Origin: Diacronema lutheri
Taxonomy: Eukaryota; Haptophyta; Pavlovophyceae; Pavlovales; Pavlovaceae
DNA length: 64,000 bases
Assembly (NCBI GenBank): GCA_019448385.1
Contig: JAGTXO010000026.1
Coordinates: 250,501 to 314,500, forward strand
Direction of reading: 5' to 3'
The notes below the pieces were generated by a model. That model did no database searches. It saw only the letters and a list, made by a program, of their open reading frames with translations, and had not been told where the DNA came from. The position numbers and the translations under genes are program-made. Shown here one piece after another: positions 51,526-62,401 of the stretch (the stretch's first letter is position 1; each line of letters begins with the position of its first letter).

Positions 51526-54504
51526 TTATGCCTCAATCAGATCGTCGAGCACCATGTGCTCGGACGCGAGCAGGTTGAGCCCGCGGCCGAGCAGCGCATG
51601 CAGGCTCGCCGGCTCCGCGCGCGCGCGCGGCATGGGCGGCAGCACCTCGACGCTCCGCACCTGCGCAGTGTGCACGCGCGCGGGCAGGCAGACGTGTCAC
51701 GCTCACAGAGCCACGGCGCTGCGCCGCGCGCGCTGCGCCGCGCTCGCCTGCGCCGCTCGCCACCCGCGGGTGGCTCGAGGCGTGGACCCGCCTCGTGCCG
51801 TGAGAATGCGGCGCAGGCGAGCGCGCGGGTGGCGAGCGGCGCAGGCGGAGGTTGCGCACCTCCAGCTCGCGGTCTGCCGTGTAGTAGCCATCGTGGCTGG
51901 GCGGAGAATGCGCGCCACCGGGAGCAGCGCTGTGCGCGCGCTGCACGGGAGCCGCGCGTCGCGCAGCTTGCCGCGTTGCTGGCGGGCCCCGCGAGAAGGC
52001 AGGGTCGTCTGCTGCAGGGTCGTAGAGGGGCGGGACTGCCTCGAAGCGCGAGCTGCCCCTTGGCATGTTGAGCACCTGCGTGAAAGAGCGACGGCGCAGC
52101 GGCAGCGCAGCGGCGGCGCAGGTCAGGGTGGGCGTTCTGGGAGGTAGGGGGGGGGGTGGGGGGGGTGCAGCAGCACACAACGCGATCGAGCGCGCGCGGC
52201 GCGGCGCGGCCGCAGCGGCGCGCGCGTGCCTGCGTCGACTTGCGCACCGTCTCGCCATCACGGCGTGGCGGCGGAGCAAACGGGCGCAGCCGCGTCGGAC
52301 TCGCGCGCGCGCGGTCGGCGTCGGCGTTGGCGTGCGTGCGGAGCGCCTCGGGCAGCAACGCATCGGCCTCGAGCTCGCGGTACAGCGACGCGAGCTCGCG
52401 CTCGAGGGCGGCCATCGAATTGGCGTGCGCGTTTGCGAGCGCGTTCGCCTGTGCAGCGGCCGACAGCGCACGCGCGCCAACGCACGCGGCGCGCGGGTTG
52501 CCGCCGCGCGGCGCCACGGCGCGTGGCGCCTCCGGCGCACTGTCGCCGTCGGTGTCTCGGACGGCGTCGCCTGCTGCATCGGCCGCCATGGCCTTCGCCC
52601 AGCCTGAGAGGACCGACTCTGAGCGGGGCACGGCGGGCGGCGCATGCCTCGTGGCGGAGCAGCGCTCAGACGCCGCGCTCTCGTCGCCGCTGCTGTACGT
52701 GCCGTCCCCGCCAAAGGTCTCGCACCCGCCGTGCGCGGCTGCGCGCGGCTGCGCGCACGGCGCCGACGAAGCCGCCGAGCCGCGCGCGGTGAGCGGGAGC
52801 GAGCCTCCGCCGCACCCGGCCCCTTCTCCACCATCCCGCTGCACGCGCACGTGCATACCCTCGTCGAGCAGCCGAGTGTGGCTGCTGACTGTGGCGGGGG
52901 CGCACCAACCGCCGCACAAGCACGGCTGGTGCCGCGGGCTGGTTGGATTGCTCAAAGGCGCGCGACCGGGCGGGATGGCGCCGCCGCGTGCGCGCTGCGC
53001 GCCGTGGGGCTCGTCCTCCGTGAGCGGGATGGTGCCGAGCGCGTGCGGCGGCCGCGCGGGCGCAACGCGGCGCGCTGGCGAGAGGGATGAGGTGGGCTGT
53101 GGTTGGCCTTGCTCTGCCCCGCTGCCGTGAAGCTGCTCGACGAGGATGTGCCCGTTGCGCACGGCCACGCGCCAGTGCAGCACGCGCCCATCCGCCAGGC
53201 AGATGTGCAATACCGCGGCCGAGGCGCCCAGCTCCCCCTTCCCCCACGCCGCAAGCACAACCTCGCCGCCGGCCACATCGCCACCGCCACCGCGCTCGTC
53301 GGGCGCGTCGGCGAGCGACCAGAGCCGGAAGACGCTGCTCTCGCCAAGCAAGAAGACGCGCACCACCTCCTCACCGCCGCCCGCTCTCGCATCGCACGTG
53401 CCGTACACCGCCGCCCCCATAGCACCGTCCTCGCTGATCGCGAGGTGTCGCACAAGGACGCCGCCGCCATGCGCGCCGCGTGCCGGCGCGCCGCCGGGCA
53501 CGGGCGGGTGGACGAAGCGGTCAGAGCAGGCGAGACCGTCGCCCTCTTCACGCAGCACGTGCAGCTCAAGCAGACCGCGCTCGCGCCCGCAGCACAGCAC
53601 GACGTCGCCGTGCACGCCGCCGGCCGCTGCCGCGACGCCACCCTCGCGCGCGAGCAACGCGACGCGCACGACTGACGGAGCGGCCGCGGCGCCGGCAGGC
53701 GCGAACGTGGCGAGCGCATGGCCGGAGAGCACGTCCCACAGCCGCACAGCGCCATCGTCCGCCGCGCTCGCGAGCAGCGCGAGCGAGAAGGCGGCCGATG
53801 AGCGTTGCAAGACATTGAGCAACACCACGCGGCCAGAGTGCGCGTGCGCCCGCATCGTCATGGACACCGGCATCGCATCCGCAATGGTGGCGCGCTCGGG
53901 CGAACGCAGCCGCCAGTATCCCACGCTCCCGTCCTCGTACCCAACCGCGGCGTACTCACCTGCCAGGGCCGCCGCGCGGCGCGCGCGCGCGGAGACGTCG
54001 GCGCTCGGCGTGGCGCTCGCGCGAGGCGGTGGCGACGGGCGCGCGCGGGAGCGAGCGGGCGCGCAGGCGCGCACCGGAACACTCGATGGCGCAAATAGAC
54101 GACTGGTGGAAGGCCACCGCCACCGGGATGACTGGCACCTGCGCGACCGCCGGCTCGGCGATCGGCAGGTCAGCGCTCAGCAGCTGCGCGGAGTGCTGCA
54201 GCGCAAAGAAGACGCGCGTGGACGAGCCGGGGACGAAGGCGACGGCGGCCCAGGCGCGCTCGATGTAAATCGCGCCACTCGCGAGCAGCTGCCCGTGCAC
54301 GTCCGCCTCCGGCCCGTACTCGTACATGACGAGCCGGAACGTGTTGCCGCTCGACGGGCGTGGAGTCGACCGGTAGCGCACGTGCCCGCGCGCGTGGAGC
54401 GTCAGCGCCTGCTCGGCGTCGGCGTCGCCCCAGACGGCGCGCTCGGCGAGCGACGTTGCCTCCTGCGTGCGCTGCAGGTGGAACGTCACCTGCTTGGCCG
54501 CCAT
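51526..54504 (-). CDS. WD40/beta-propeller protein of unknown function, four exons
   Basis: 830 residues; exons 54075..54504, 52248..53959, 51860..52075, 51526..51660; introns of 115, 172 and 199 nt, all with GTGCGC donors. The N-terminus begins MAAKQVTFHLQRTQEATSLA. The junction CAIECSG-EYAAVGYEDG restores a propeller strand, and LASAADDGAVRLWDVLSGHA is a clear WD40 repeat. VVRHLAISEDGAM-type and FRLWSLADAP-type strands follow, so at least one seven-bladed propeller is likely over the first 350 residues. The middle is disordered and Ser/Ala-rich. A helix MAALERELASLYRELEADAL precedes the C-terminal exons, which end LNLLASEHMVLDDLIEA. I do not recognise an orthologue. Intron 3 holds a strong inverted repeat. 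Confidence 0.72.
51739..51845. repeat. Inverted repeat inside an intron
   Basis: cctgcgccgctcgccacccg (51747..51768 in full, 22 nt) is exactly complementary to 51824..51845. The overlapping arm 51739..51756 is exactly complementary to 51808..51825. The intron of the WD40 gene can therefore fold into a long GC hairpin, with two alternative pairings. Confidence 0.85.
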
Positions 54505-54605
54505 CTCCTCCGCCCGTCTCGCGCGCCGAACGCACGGTGCGGCTGCCACCGGCCGGCGGTCCTGCGCGCCAAAAAGGAGTGGGCCCACGCGGGCCCACGC
54601 GATCC
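54505..54605. promoter_or_regulatory. Divergent promoter region, WD40 protein / EttA-like
   Basis: 101 nt between start codons. It contains tgggcccacgcgggcccacg, a 10-nt direct repeat of gggcccacgc at about 54582-54601, close to the EttA-like ATG. Confidence 0.35.
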
Positions 54606-56791
54606 ATGGCGTCGGGCACAGTGTGTCGGCTACTGCCGAGGCCGGTCGCGCGCGTGCTCGGCGGCGCGTGCCGCGCGCTCTCGAAGAAGGCGAAGAAGGC
54701 GGGCAAGCGGCTGAGCGCGGAGCCGGCGGCGAGCAGCGCCTCGGCCAAGCCCGGCAGCCGCGGCGGCGCGGCGGGCGGCACGGGCGTCGCGGGCAACATT
54801 GTCATGACGCTCAACAACGTGAGCAAGCGCGTGCCAGGGCGCGCGCTGCTCGACGGCGTGAGCCTCTCGTTCCTACACGGCGCCAAGATTGGCGTGCTCG
54901 GCGCGAACGGCGCGGGCAAGAGCACGCTGCTCAAGGTGATCGCCGGCATTGACCGCGAGGTTGACGGCGATGTGTGGCTCAAGCCGGGCCTCACGCTTGG
55001 CTACCTGCACCAGGAGCCGCAGCTCGACGCGTCCAAGGACGCGCTGGCTAACGTGCTCGACGGCGTGCGCGACAAGTACGAGCTCGTCCGCCGATACGAC
55101 CAGATCGCGACGGAGATGGGCGGCGCGGGCGCGGACGTGGACGCGCTGATCGGTGAGCAGGCGGAGGTGGCGGATAGGATCGACGCGCTCAACTGCTGGG
55201 ACATCGTGCGCGACGTGCAGTCGGCGATGCGCAACCTTAAATGCCCGTCCGACAGCTCGGACGTGACGACGCTCTCGGGCGGCGAGCGCAGGCGCGTCGC
55301 GCTCTGTCGGTTACTCCTCTCGCAGCCGGACGTGCTCCTCCTCGTGCGCGCTCGCGCTGCTGCCCTGGGCGCGCCGCGTGCTTCTCCGCCACGCGGCGCG
55401 CACGGCGCCGCACGCGCGCGCCGCGGCACGCGCGCTCCGCGCTGCTGACCCGCGCGCGCGCGCGCGCGCGTACGGACCGGCGCCGTCGGCGCGTGCGCCC
55501 TCGCCCTTGTACTCACTCACCTCACTCGCACTCACTCACCTCACTCGCACTCACTGACCTCACTCGCACTCACTCACCTCACTCGCACCCACTCACCTCA
55601 CTCGCACCCACTCACCTCACTCGTCAGGACGAGCCGACCAACCACCTCGACGCGTCGTCCGTCGCGTGGCTCGAGGGCTTCCTCTCCGCGTACCCGGGCG
55701 CGGTACTCGCGGTGACGCACGACCGGTACTTCCTCGAGAACATCGCCGGCTGGATCCTCGAGGTGCAGCGCGGCCAGGCGCTGCCCTACCACACCAACTA
55801 TTCAGGATGGCTGCGCGCCAAGGCGGTGCGCGAGGCGCAGCGCGAGCGGCAAGAGGACGCGCACAGCAGGCACATGGCGCGCGAGCTCGAGTGGATCTCG
55901 CAGGCGGCGCGCGGCGGCCAGCGCAAAGGCCGCGCGCGCATCGCCGCCTTCGAGCGCGCTGCCGCCGCCTCCTCCGCCGCCGACATGTCGCGCAAGCTCG
56001 AGTCGGGCGCCATCGTGATCGTGCCCGGGCCGCGGCTCGGCGCGAATGTGCTCGAGCTCGTGGGCGCGAGCAAGGCGCGCGGCGAGCGGACGCTCTTCGA
56101 CGGGCTCTCCCTCCGCCTCGAGGCGGGCGACGTGCTCGGCGTCGTCGGCGCCAACGGCTCGGGCAAGAGCACGCTGCTCCGGCTGATCGACGGGTCCGAG
56201 GCGCCGGACGCGGGCGAGATTCGGCTCGGCGCGACCGTGCAGCTCGCGCACGTCTCGCAGTCGCGCGGCGGGCTGACCGCGAGCAACACGGTGTATGAGG
56301 AGATCTCCGAGGGGCAGGATCTCATCGCCATCGGCGCGGACGGCTGCCTGAACGCGCGTGCGTATGTGTCGTCCTTCAACCTGCGCGGGCCCGCGCAGGA
56401 GAAGAAGGTTGGCCTGCTCTCTGGTGGGGAGCGTGGGCGCGTGCACCTGGCCAAGGCGCTCAAGTCGGGGTGTAACTTGCTGCTGCTCGACGAGCCGACC
56501 AACGACCTCGACGTCGACACGCTCCGCTCGTTGGAGGAGGCGCTTTCCGAATACGACGGCTCGGCGGTGGTCGTCTCGCACGATCGCTGGTTCCTCGATC
56601 GCGTGTGCACGCATCTGCTGCTGCTGCACGAGGATGGGCGAACGACCTTCTTCGCGGGCTCGTGGGGCGAGTACGAGGCGCACGTCGCGCGCGCCGCGCG
56701 CGGCACCGGCGACGGCGTGGACGCCGAGCTGGCGCACCTCTCCGAGGCCGCGCTCAGCGCCGCGCGTACGGCGGGCCGGAGGGGAATCTGA
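54606..56791 (+). CDS. EttA-like ABC-F ATPase with organellar leader, two exons
   Basis: Translation factor of the ABC-F family, 633 residues; exons 54606..55343 and 55628..56791 with a 284-nt intron. Two ATPase cassettes: Walker A GANGAGKST at about 100, LSGGERRR at about 224, DEPTNHLD at the start of exon 2; then GANGSGKST at about 420, LSGGERGRVHLAKAL at about 510 and DEPTNDLD at about 533. The inter-domain P-site motif is of bacterial EttA type (ARELEWISQAARGGQRKGRA). EttA gates the bacterial ribosomal E site in response to ATP/ADP. A Lys/Arg-rich 60-residue leader without acidic residues (ARVLGGACRALSKKAKKAGK) points to plastid or mitochondrial ribosomes. The splice junction restores LLL-DEPTNHLD exactly, so it is secure. 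Confidence 0.92.
55511..55623. repeat. 19-bp tandem repeat, six units, in EttA-like intron
   Basis: Unit actcactcacctcactcgc, six copies with scattered C/T and C/G changes; the last copy lacks its final base and runs directly into the 3' splice site (tcag). It supplies the pyrimidine-rich tract of the 284-nt intron. Confidence 0.95.
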
Positions 56792-56973
56792 GCGGCGGCG
56801 TGCGCAGCGCGTGTGTAGAGTCTTGTACAATTGCTTGCGCCGTCGTGGAGGCGCCCTCCTTGATCTCCACGTGAGGCCGACTGACGGACTGACCGTCTGG
56901 CACTGTGCCACTCTCATTAATTTTCCCCTATGGAGGTACACTTTAATTCATTTGTGGTGCCGTGGCGCGCACA

Positions 56974-59895
56974 ATGCGGACGAGCAGCACCGTGGCGCGC
57001 ACAATGCTGTGCGCCATGCTCGCGGTCGCCGAGGGCGTGCGCCTGAAACCGCCGCGCGCGCGCGCGGCAGCCGTGCGCGCGCTATCGCCCCTCCCGCTGA
57101 GCGTGCGGCGACGGCTGCTCCTGCACGGCGCCGCCGGCGCGCTCGCGAGCGGGGCGCTCGCGCCACCGCGGCCGGCCTCGGCGGGCGGCGACGGCTTCGT
57201 GTGGATGCCGCTCGAGCGCGCGATGGGCTCGAGCCCGGGCGACGCGCGCGGGCGCGAGGAGTACCCACCGCGCTTCAGCACATACCTCGCGCGCTTCTTG
57301 CTCAAGTATGACCGGAAGAGCCGGCGGTGGTGGAACAGCAAGGCGGAGGAGATCCCGCTCTCCTTCTCCGCCTCAAAGGTGCGCGAGCTGCGCCTCGAGC
57401 ACTACGCCGAGTTCACGCGCTCGGTGGAGCTTGGACTTGAGAGAGAGTACGCCGGACCGCGCGGCGTGCAGGAGCTCGTCCAGCTGCTGCGCGCGCGCTT
57501 CACGAGCACGGCCGAGCGGAGGCAGCTCGCCCTCCTCCTCACTCTCCTCCCGCCCGCACACCAGCCGGCTGCGGACGTTGCCGAGCTGCTCGGCGAGGCG
57601 GACAACGCGACCGTGCGCACGGTGCGCGTGCTTGACGGCGGGGCGGGCTACGACGAGCTCGCACCGCCCGACGTGGCGCTCACGCCGCCCGCCGCGTCGA
57701 CCGCGGGCGGGCGCAACGGCGCGCGCGCGCAGCTGCGCGCCGTCGTCGAGCGCGGGCGCGTCGTTGCGGTCGAGGTGCTCGCGCCCGGCCTCGGCTACTC
57801 GTTCGTGCAGCCGCTCGAGCTCACGATCGCGCCGCCTCCGCCGCACCGCACCGCCGCGCCGCCGCGCGCCGCGGACTCGAGCGCGGCCGACACGGGCGTT
57901 GCGCTGCGCGCGCACGCGCGCGCCGACGGCGCGGTGGACAGCGCGGGCGCGCCGCCGGCCGGTCCAACGGCCGAGCCGCCATCCGAGCCGCCGCCCGAGC
58001 CGCCGCCCGAGCCGCCGCGTCGCGCGACGGCTGCGGCGGTGCTCGCCGCTCCGCCGCAGCTGGCGTCGCAGCAGGCCGGCGCGCGCGGCGGGCTGCTGCC
58101 CGAGAGTGCGACCTCGGTCGCTTTGACGACCCTGCTGCCCGACCGGACGCCACTCGTCTACGACGAGCGGCTGCGCGCGTTCCGAATCAAACCAAAGGTG
58201 GTGGCCGGCGGGGCCGACGCGGATGGCGCGCGCGGCGGCGCGCCCGCGCCCGCCGGCGCCGCTGGCGGCGCGCCGCCTCCGCCTGGCGCGTCCGGCCCCG
58301 CCTCGCCGCCCGCGTCGTCCGCCACATCGCTGCGATCGTCGCTGCTCGGCGCGGCGGACATTGCGCAGGAACGCGCGCGCGAGAGCGGCTCGGCGGCGGA
58401 GCGACTGCAGGTGGGCGGGCTTCGGCTGCCCGCAGCGCCCCGCCCTTTTGCCGTCTTCGATCCGGTCTTTGGCCCCATCGGCCGCTCGCCCGTCGAGAAG
58501 CAAGCGACGCTCGACGTCTCGCAGTACATGAGGCTCGCCTTCTCGGGCGGGCTGTGCGCGGCGATTGGGCACGCGCTGCTCACGCCGCTTGACGTGGTCA
58601 AGACGCGCGTGCAGGCCAGGCCCGACGACTTCCGCGACGCCAATTTCTTCCAGGCCGCGCAGCGCATCGTCGACATGAGCGCGGCCGAGCTGCTCGTGGA
58701 CGCGCGCGCCGCTCGGTCAGCCGACACGACGCGCGCGGCGGGCGTCGGTGAGGACGCGGTGCGCGCGACTGGCGCGCGGAGCGAGCAGCTCGGCGTGCGC
58801 GCGCTCGACGCGAGCGGCGCGCAGGCCGAGCGGCGCTCGAGCGCAGCAGCCGCACCGGCGCACGAGGGCGCGCACTCGGCTGCGGAGACGGAGCGACGGA
58901 TGGCTGCGATGGCTGCCGAGAGGGATCGGGCCTTGGAGGGCGAGGCACCCGCGGCTGGCATAGGCATGATGCCGTTGCTGCCGCTCGGCGTTGAGGCGCT
59001 CTTCCGCGGGATCGATGCGTCGGCGCTCGGCCACTTTGTGTCGGGCGCCATCTCGTTTGGCATCACCGAGTATTGCAGGCGCGTCTTCACCGCCGCGCTC
59101 AGCGTCGAGCGCGCGGCTGCGCTCCCGCCGGGCGCGGCGGTGATCGGCGCGTCAATTGTCGGCGTGTGCGTCGCGACGGTCGGGATTGCGCCCTTTGAGG
59201 CGGCGCGCGTCAAGATGGTGCGTGCGTCCGCCCGCCCACAGTCTGCTCCGCGCTGCAGGCGTGCACGCCCCTCGCCTCTCCCAGCAACCACCTTTCGCCC
59301 CCCCCCCCCTCCCTCCCTCCTCTCTCGCCCCGTGCCGCGCGCGCAGGTGTCGAGCGGCGACGCATTCGCGCGCAACGTGCTCGACGGCATCGCGCGACTG
59401 GCGCGCGAGGACGGGGTCGGCTCCTTCTACGGCCAGAAGTTCCGCACGCTCCTCCTCAAGGACGTGCCGTACGCGATGGTCAAGTTCAGCGCGTACGATG
59501 CGGTCTCGTCGGCGATCCACGCGATGCTGCCCTCGCTCGCAGAGGCCGTGCGCACCTCGCTCGCCGTTTCGCTCTTCGCCGGCTTTGCGTCGGGCGTGGC
59601 CGCGGCGGCCTTCTCGCACCCTGCGGATACAATCTTCACGCGCCTCTCCTCGCGCGCAAAGGGCGCGGGCGGCACGGGCGCCGCGCCGCCCGGACCCATC
59701 GCAACGGCGCGGGAGATGCTCGCCGCGGAGGGCATCGGCGCGCTCTACTCGGGTGTCGGTACGCGCGCAATCTTTTCCGGGCTGCTGCTCGCAGTCGAGT
59801 TCCTCATCTATGACGCGGTGCGAGGCGCGCTGCACGTGGGCGCCGACGACCTGCAGCTCTTCCTCGACGTCCTCGCCGGCGTGCGCGCCGAGTGA
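56974..59895 (+). CDS. Mitochondrial-carrier-family protein with long plastid-type N-terminal extension, two exons
   Basis: 930 residues; exons 56974..59217 and 59347..59895. The 129-nt intron is GT-AG, in frame and stop-free. An alternative ATG at 57004 gives MLCAMLAVAEGVRL. The leader has a hydrophobic start, an Arg-rich stretch, then RRRLLLHGAAGALASGALAP and PASAGG, which resembles a twin-arginine thylakoid signal. Residues about 85-190 (FSTYLARFLLKYDRKSRRWW, ALLLTLLPPAHQP) are a plastid-type helical domain. Two G-x-GY beta motifs follow (LDGGAGYDELAPPDVALTP; VLAPGLGYSFVQP), then a disordered Pro/Ala linker. The carrier part carries PLDVVKTRVQ at about 538, PFEAARVKM at about 740 and HPADTIFTRL at about 839, the three carrier signatures. 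The transported substrate is unknown. Likely location: a plastid envelope or thylakoid membrane. Confidence 0.82.
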   Translation: MRTSSTVARTMLCAMLAVAEGVRLKPPRARAAAVRALSPLPLSVRRRLLLHGAAGALASGALAPPRPASAGGDGFVWMPLERAMGSSPGDARGREEYPPRFSTYLARFLLKYDRKSRRWWNSKAEEIPLSFSASKVRELRLEHYAEFTRSVELGLEREYAGPRGVQELVQLLRARFTSTAERRQLALLLTLLPPAHQPAADVAELLGEADNATVRTVRVLDGGAGYDELAPPDVALTPPAASTAGGRNGARAQLRAVVERGRVVAVEVLAPGLGYSFVQPLELTIAPPPPHRTAAPPRAADSSAADTGVALRAHARADGAVDSAGAPPAGPTAEPPSEPPPEPPPEPPRRATAAAVLAAPPQLASQQAGARGGLLPESATSVALTTLLPDRTPLVYDERLRAFRIKPKVVAGGADADGARGGAPAPAGAAGGAPPPPGASGPASPPASSATSLRSSLLGAADIAQERARESGSAAERLQVGGLRLPAAPRPFAVFDPVFGPIGRSPVEKQATLDVSQYMRLAFSGGLCAAIGHALLTPLDVVKTRVQARPDDFRDANFFQAAQRIVDMSAAELLVDARAARSADTTRAAGVGEDAVRATGARSEQLGVRALDASGAQAERRSSAAAAPAHEGAHSAAETERRMAAMAAERDRALEGEAPAAGIGMMPLLPLGVEALFRGIDASALGHFVSGAISFGITEYCRRVFTAALSVERAAALPPGAAVIGASIVGVCVATVGIAPFEAARVKMVRASARPQSAPRCRRARPSPLPATTFRPPPPPSLLSRPVPRAQVSSGDAFARNVLDGIARLAREDGVGSFYGQKFRTLLLKDVPYAMVKFSAYDAVSSAIHAMLPSLAEAVRTSLAVSLFAGFASGVAAAAFSHPADTIFTRLSSRAKGAGGTGAAPPGPIATAREMLAAEGIGALYSGVGTRAIFSGLLLAVEFLIYDAVRGALHVGADDLQLFLDVLAGVRAE

Positions 59896-60024
59896 TGCGC
59901 ACGGCCCGCCGGCGGTGCGACGCGCTCGCTCGGGCTCGCCCGGTCGCGCGTCACTCGCTTGTTCTGAAAGACACCCCGTGACACCTCCAACATTGTTGTA
60001 CGCACATCACCCACACCCTTCCTG

Positions 60025-60073
60025 CGAAACGCCGAAAATCAAAATTGGGAGTGGACTGATTTTCGGCGTTTCG
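60025..60073. promoter_or_regulatory. Perfect 17-bp inverted repeat upstream of BTB gene
   Basis: cgaaacgccgaaaatca (60025..60041) and its exact reverse complement (60057..60073) flank a 15-nt spacer, ending 23 nt before the BTB gene ATG. As RNA it would make a stable 5' UTR hairpin; as DNA it could be a dimer-binding operator. It is unusually AT-rich for this window. Confidence 0.8.
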
Positions 60074-60096
60074 GCTCCGCCCAGCTCCCGCTCTGC

Positions 60097-60910
60097 ATGC
60101 CGACTTGCGACGAGCCAGTGAGCGCGGGTGCACCGGCGCCGTCGGCGTCGGCATCGCCCACGCCCTCCTCGGCTGAGGAAGACGCCGTGGTCTTTCGCGC
60201 ATCGGAGCGCGATGCAGGGTTGCTCGTCCGCGCCGAGGTCCTCAGCGCAGTCTCGCCCGTCTTCCGGGCGTTCCTCGCTCTCGGCCACGAGCCGCTGCCA
60301 CGGGTGATCACGACGCACTGCCCGCGAGAGAGCAACGCGGCGTTCCTTGAGCTCGTCAGCACGCTGGCGTTTGAAACGAGACCGTCCGATCAGCCGCCCA
60401 CGCCCGCACGGCTCACGCTTCGCCTGCTGCAGCTCGGCGCCGACGCAATGCCACTGCTGTTCAAGTACGACGTGCGCGGCGTCGTCAAGACGCTCAAGAC
60501 CGTCATGGCCGACGAGCTCGTGTGCAATTTTACGCATTGGGTGGCGACGCAGGTCAGGCGCGCAGCATCCAACGCCAACCTGCCGCCAGCGAGGCGCCCT
60601 GCGGCCCCTTGCCACCCGCGAGGGCCAATCTCCCGCCGCGCCCTCCGCCGCCGTGCAGACCAGGTTCCAGCTCGTCGACGCGCTCCTCGCGCTGTGGAAG
60701 GCGGACGCGCAGCAGCCGTGCTGCACAGACTGGGTTGGTGACAACGAGCAGGCGATCGACGCGCTCGCTTCTGCTGGTCGCTGGCTCGAGGTGACGAGCA
60801 GCGCAAAGGCGGAGTGCTTTTGGGCAGGTCTACCGGCCGACCTGGCGCGCAGCATCGCCAAGCGCTACGCACGGCTCGCGGTGGCCAGCCACGCTCGCGG
60901 CCGGCCGTAG
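60097..60910 (+). CDS. BTB/POZ-domain protein, two exons
   Basis: 235 residues; exons 60097..60552 and 60659..60910, with a GT-AG intron of 106 nt (GTCAGG donor). Residues about 27-145 have the BTB pattern: DAVVFRASERDAGLLVRAEV, LSAVSPVFRAFLALGHE, SNAAFLELVSTLAFE, LRLLQLGADAMPLLFKYDV and VVKTLKTVMADELV. The splice restores WVATQ-TRFQLVDALLALWK, continuing the helical region, and the end (LARSIAKRYARLAVA) is helical. BTB proteins usually act as dimers, often as CUL3 adaptors; no partner domain (Kelch, MATH) is present. A perfect hairpin lies just upstream of the ATG. Confidence 0.78.
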
Positions 60911-61150
60911 TGACGCCGCGCAGGCGTACTGCGTTCACGCACCGTGCACCCGTGCAGCCACTGTGCACCCGACGGAGAGGGAAGGGGTATGGGGTGGAGC
61001 GCATGCATCCGGTGGAGTCGGTGCTGTTCGTGCGCTGTCCCCTCTCCTCTCCCCCACTGCGTTCGTCACCGGCCGATTCGTCAGGACGCAGCTAGAGCCG
61101 CATCACTGCTGAGCAGGCAACGCAGCTAGAGCGCAGAACTGCGCGCGACA

Positions 61151-61941
61151 TTACTGCTGCGCGGGCGACGAGGAGGTTTCGGGGCCGCGCCTACTCGGCG
61201 AGTGCGTCCTGACGTTCGCGCCGCTGAGCACCGGTATGGGCGGTCTGCGCTTCGGCCTGTGCGGCGTCGGCGTCGCGCGATGGCGCGGTGGCGAGCCCTG
61301 CTCCCGCGTGGGGCTGCTCGCCTTGCGGCCTCGCCGCGGCGAGGTGGCCCGAGGGGCCGAGCGCATCGGCGCATATGAGCTGCCCCGAGCGCCCGCGCAC
61401 GCTGCCGTGAAGCGGCGCACCCGCGCGAGCGCGAAGCGAGCCTTCCACCTCCCCCTCCACCCCTCCAACCTCCCCTCCCACCCCTCCGATCGCTGAATCG
61501 ACACGCTCTGCCGAAAGCGTATCGCGCTCGTCAGCCCAGCTGGGCGCCGCTTCGTGTGCGCCGGCGTCGTCGGCGCGCGCGAGGGCCCCGCTCGGCCGGT
61601 CATCGGCGCTGCTGCCCTTTGCACTCGCGCTGCCCGCGCCGCGCAGCAGTGCTCGCGAGTGGAGCGCGCGTCAAGCATCCCCTCGCGCTGCGCGGCCGAG
61701 AAGGGCGTGTGCACCGCGTGGCCCTCGCCCGCGCCGTTGAGCGCCTTCACGATGAAGAGGGGCTGACTCGCAGCGAGCCGCGTGCGCGGGCGGGCGCGCC
61801 CATCGCTCGAGGGCGGAGCCACCATCCTCCCACGGCCGCACTGCGCCATGTTTGCCTGCGAGGCTGGCCTCGGGCTGCTCGTGCCGCGTGACACGCCGCT
61901 GCTGCTGCTGCGGTTGCTGCTGCGGCTGCTGCTGCTGCTGC

Positions 61942-61979
<38 letters not shown>

Positions 61980-62349
61980 CAGTAGCAGCAGAGCCTTTCG
62001 GCTCAGGCCATACCCGCTCGCACCGCCATCGCTGGAGGGGCCGCCTGCGCCCGCCGCATCCCACGCAGGGCGCTCGTCCGCGTGCTGCGCGCGCCCAGCG
62101 GCGGCCTCCGCACGCAGCTCGTCACGCACGCGCCCCTCGAGCGGGTCGACGCGCCCCTCGAGCGCCCTGATCTGCGTGTGCTCATCCGCGACAATTGCAG
62201 GCGCAGCCGGCGCGAGCTGTGCGTGCGGCGCGTGCGGCCCATTGACCGAGGGAACGGGGAGGGAACGGGGGGGGTGGGGGGGGGGAGGGGGTAGTGCGTT
62301 GGGCATCGGCGAGGCGCGCGCGGGGGTATGCCGGAGAAAAGAAAGAAGA

Positions 62350-62401
<52 letters not shown>

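Noticed and set aside
54606-56791. Bacterial contamination suggested by the EttA-like gene (and by bacterial-type glyoxalase II)
   Set aside because: Both are flanked by intron-containing eukaryotic genes, the EttA-like gene has a GT-AG intron and an organellar leader, and base composition matches the neighbours.
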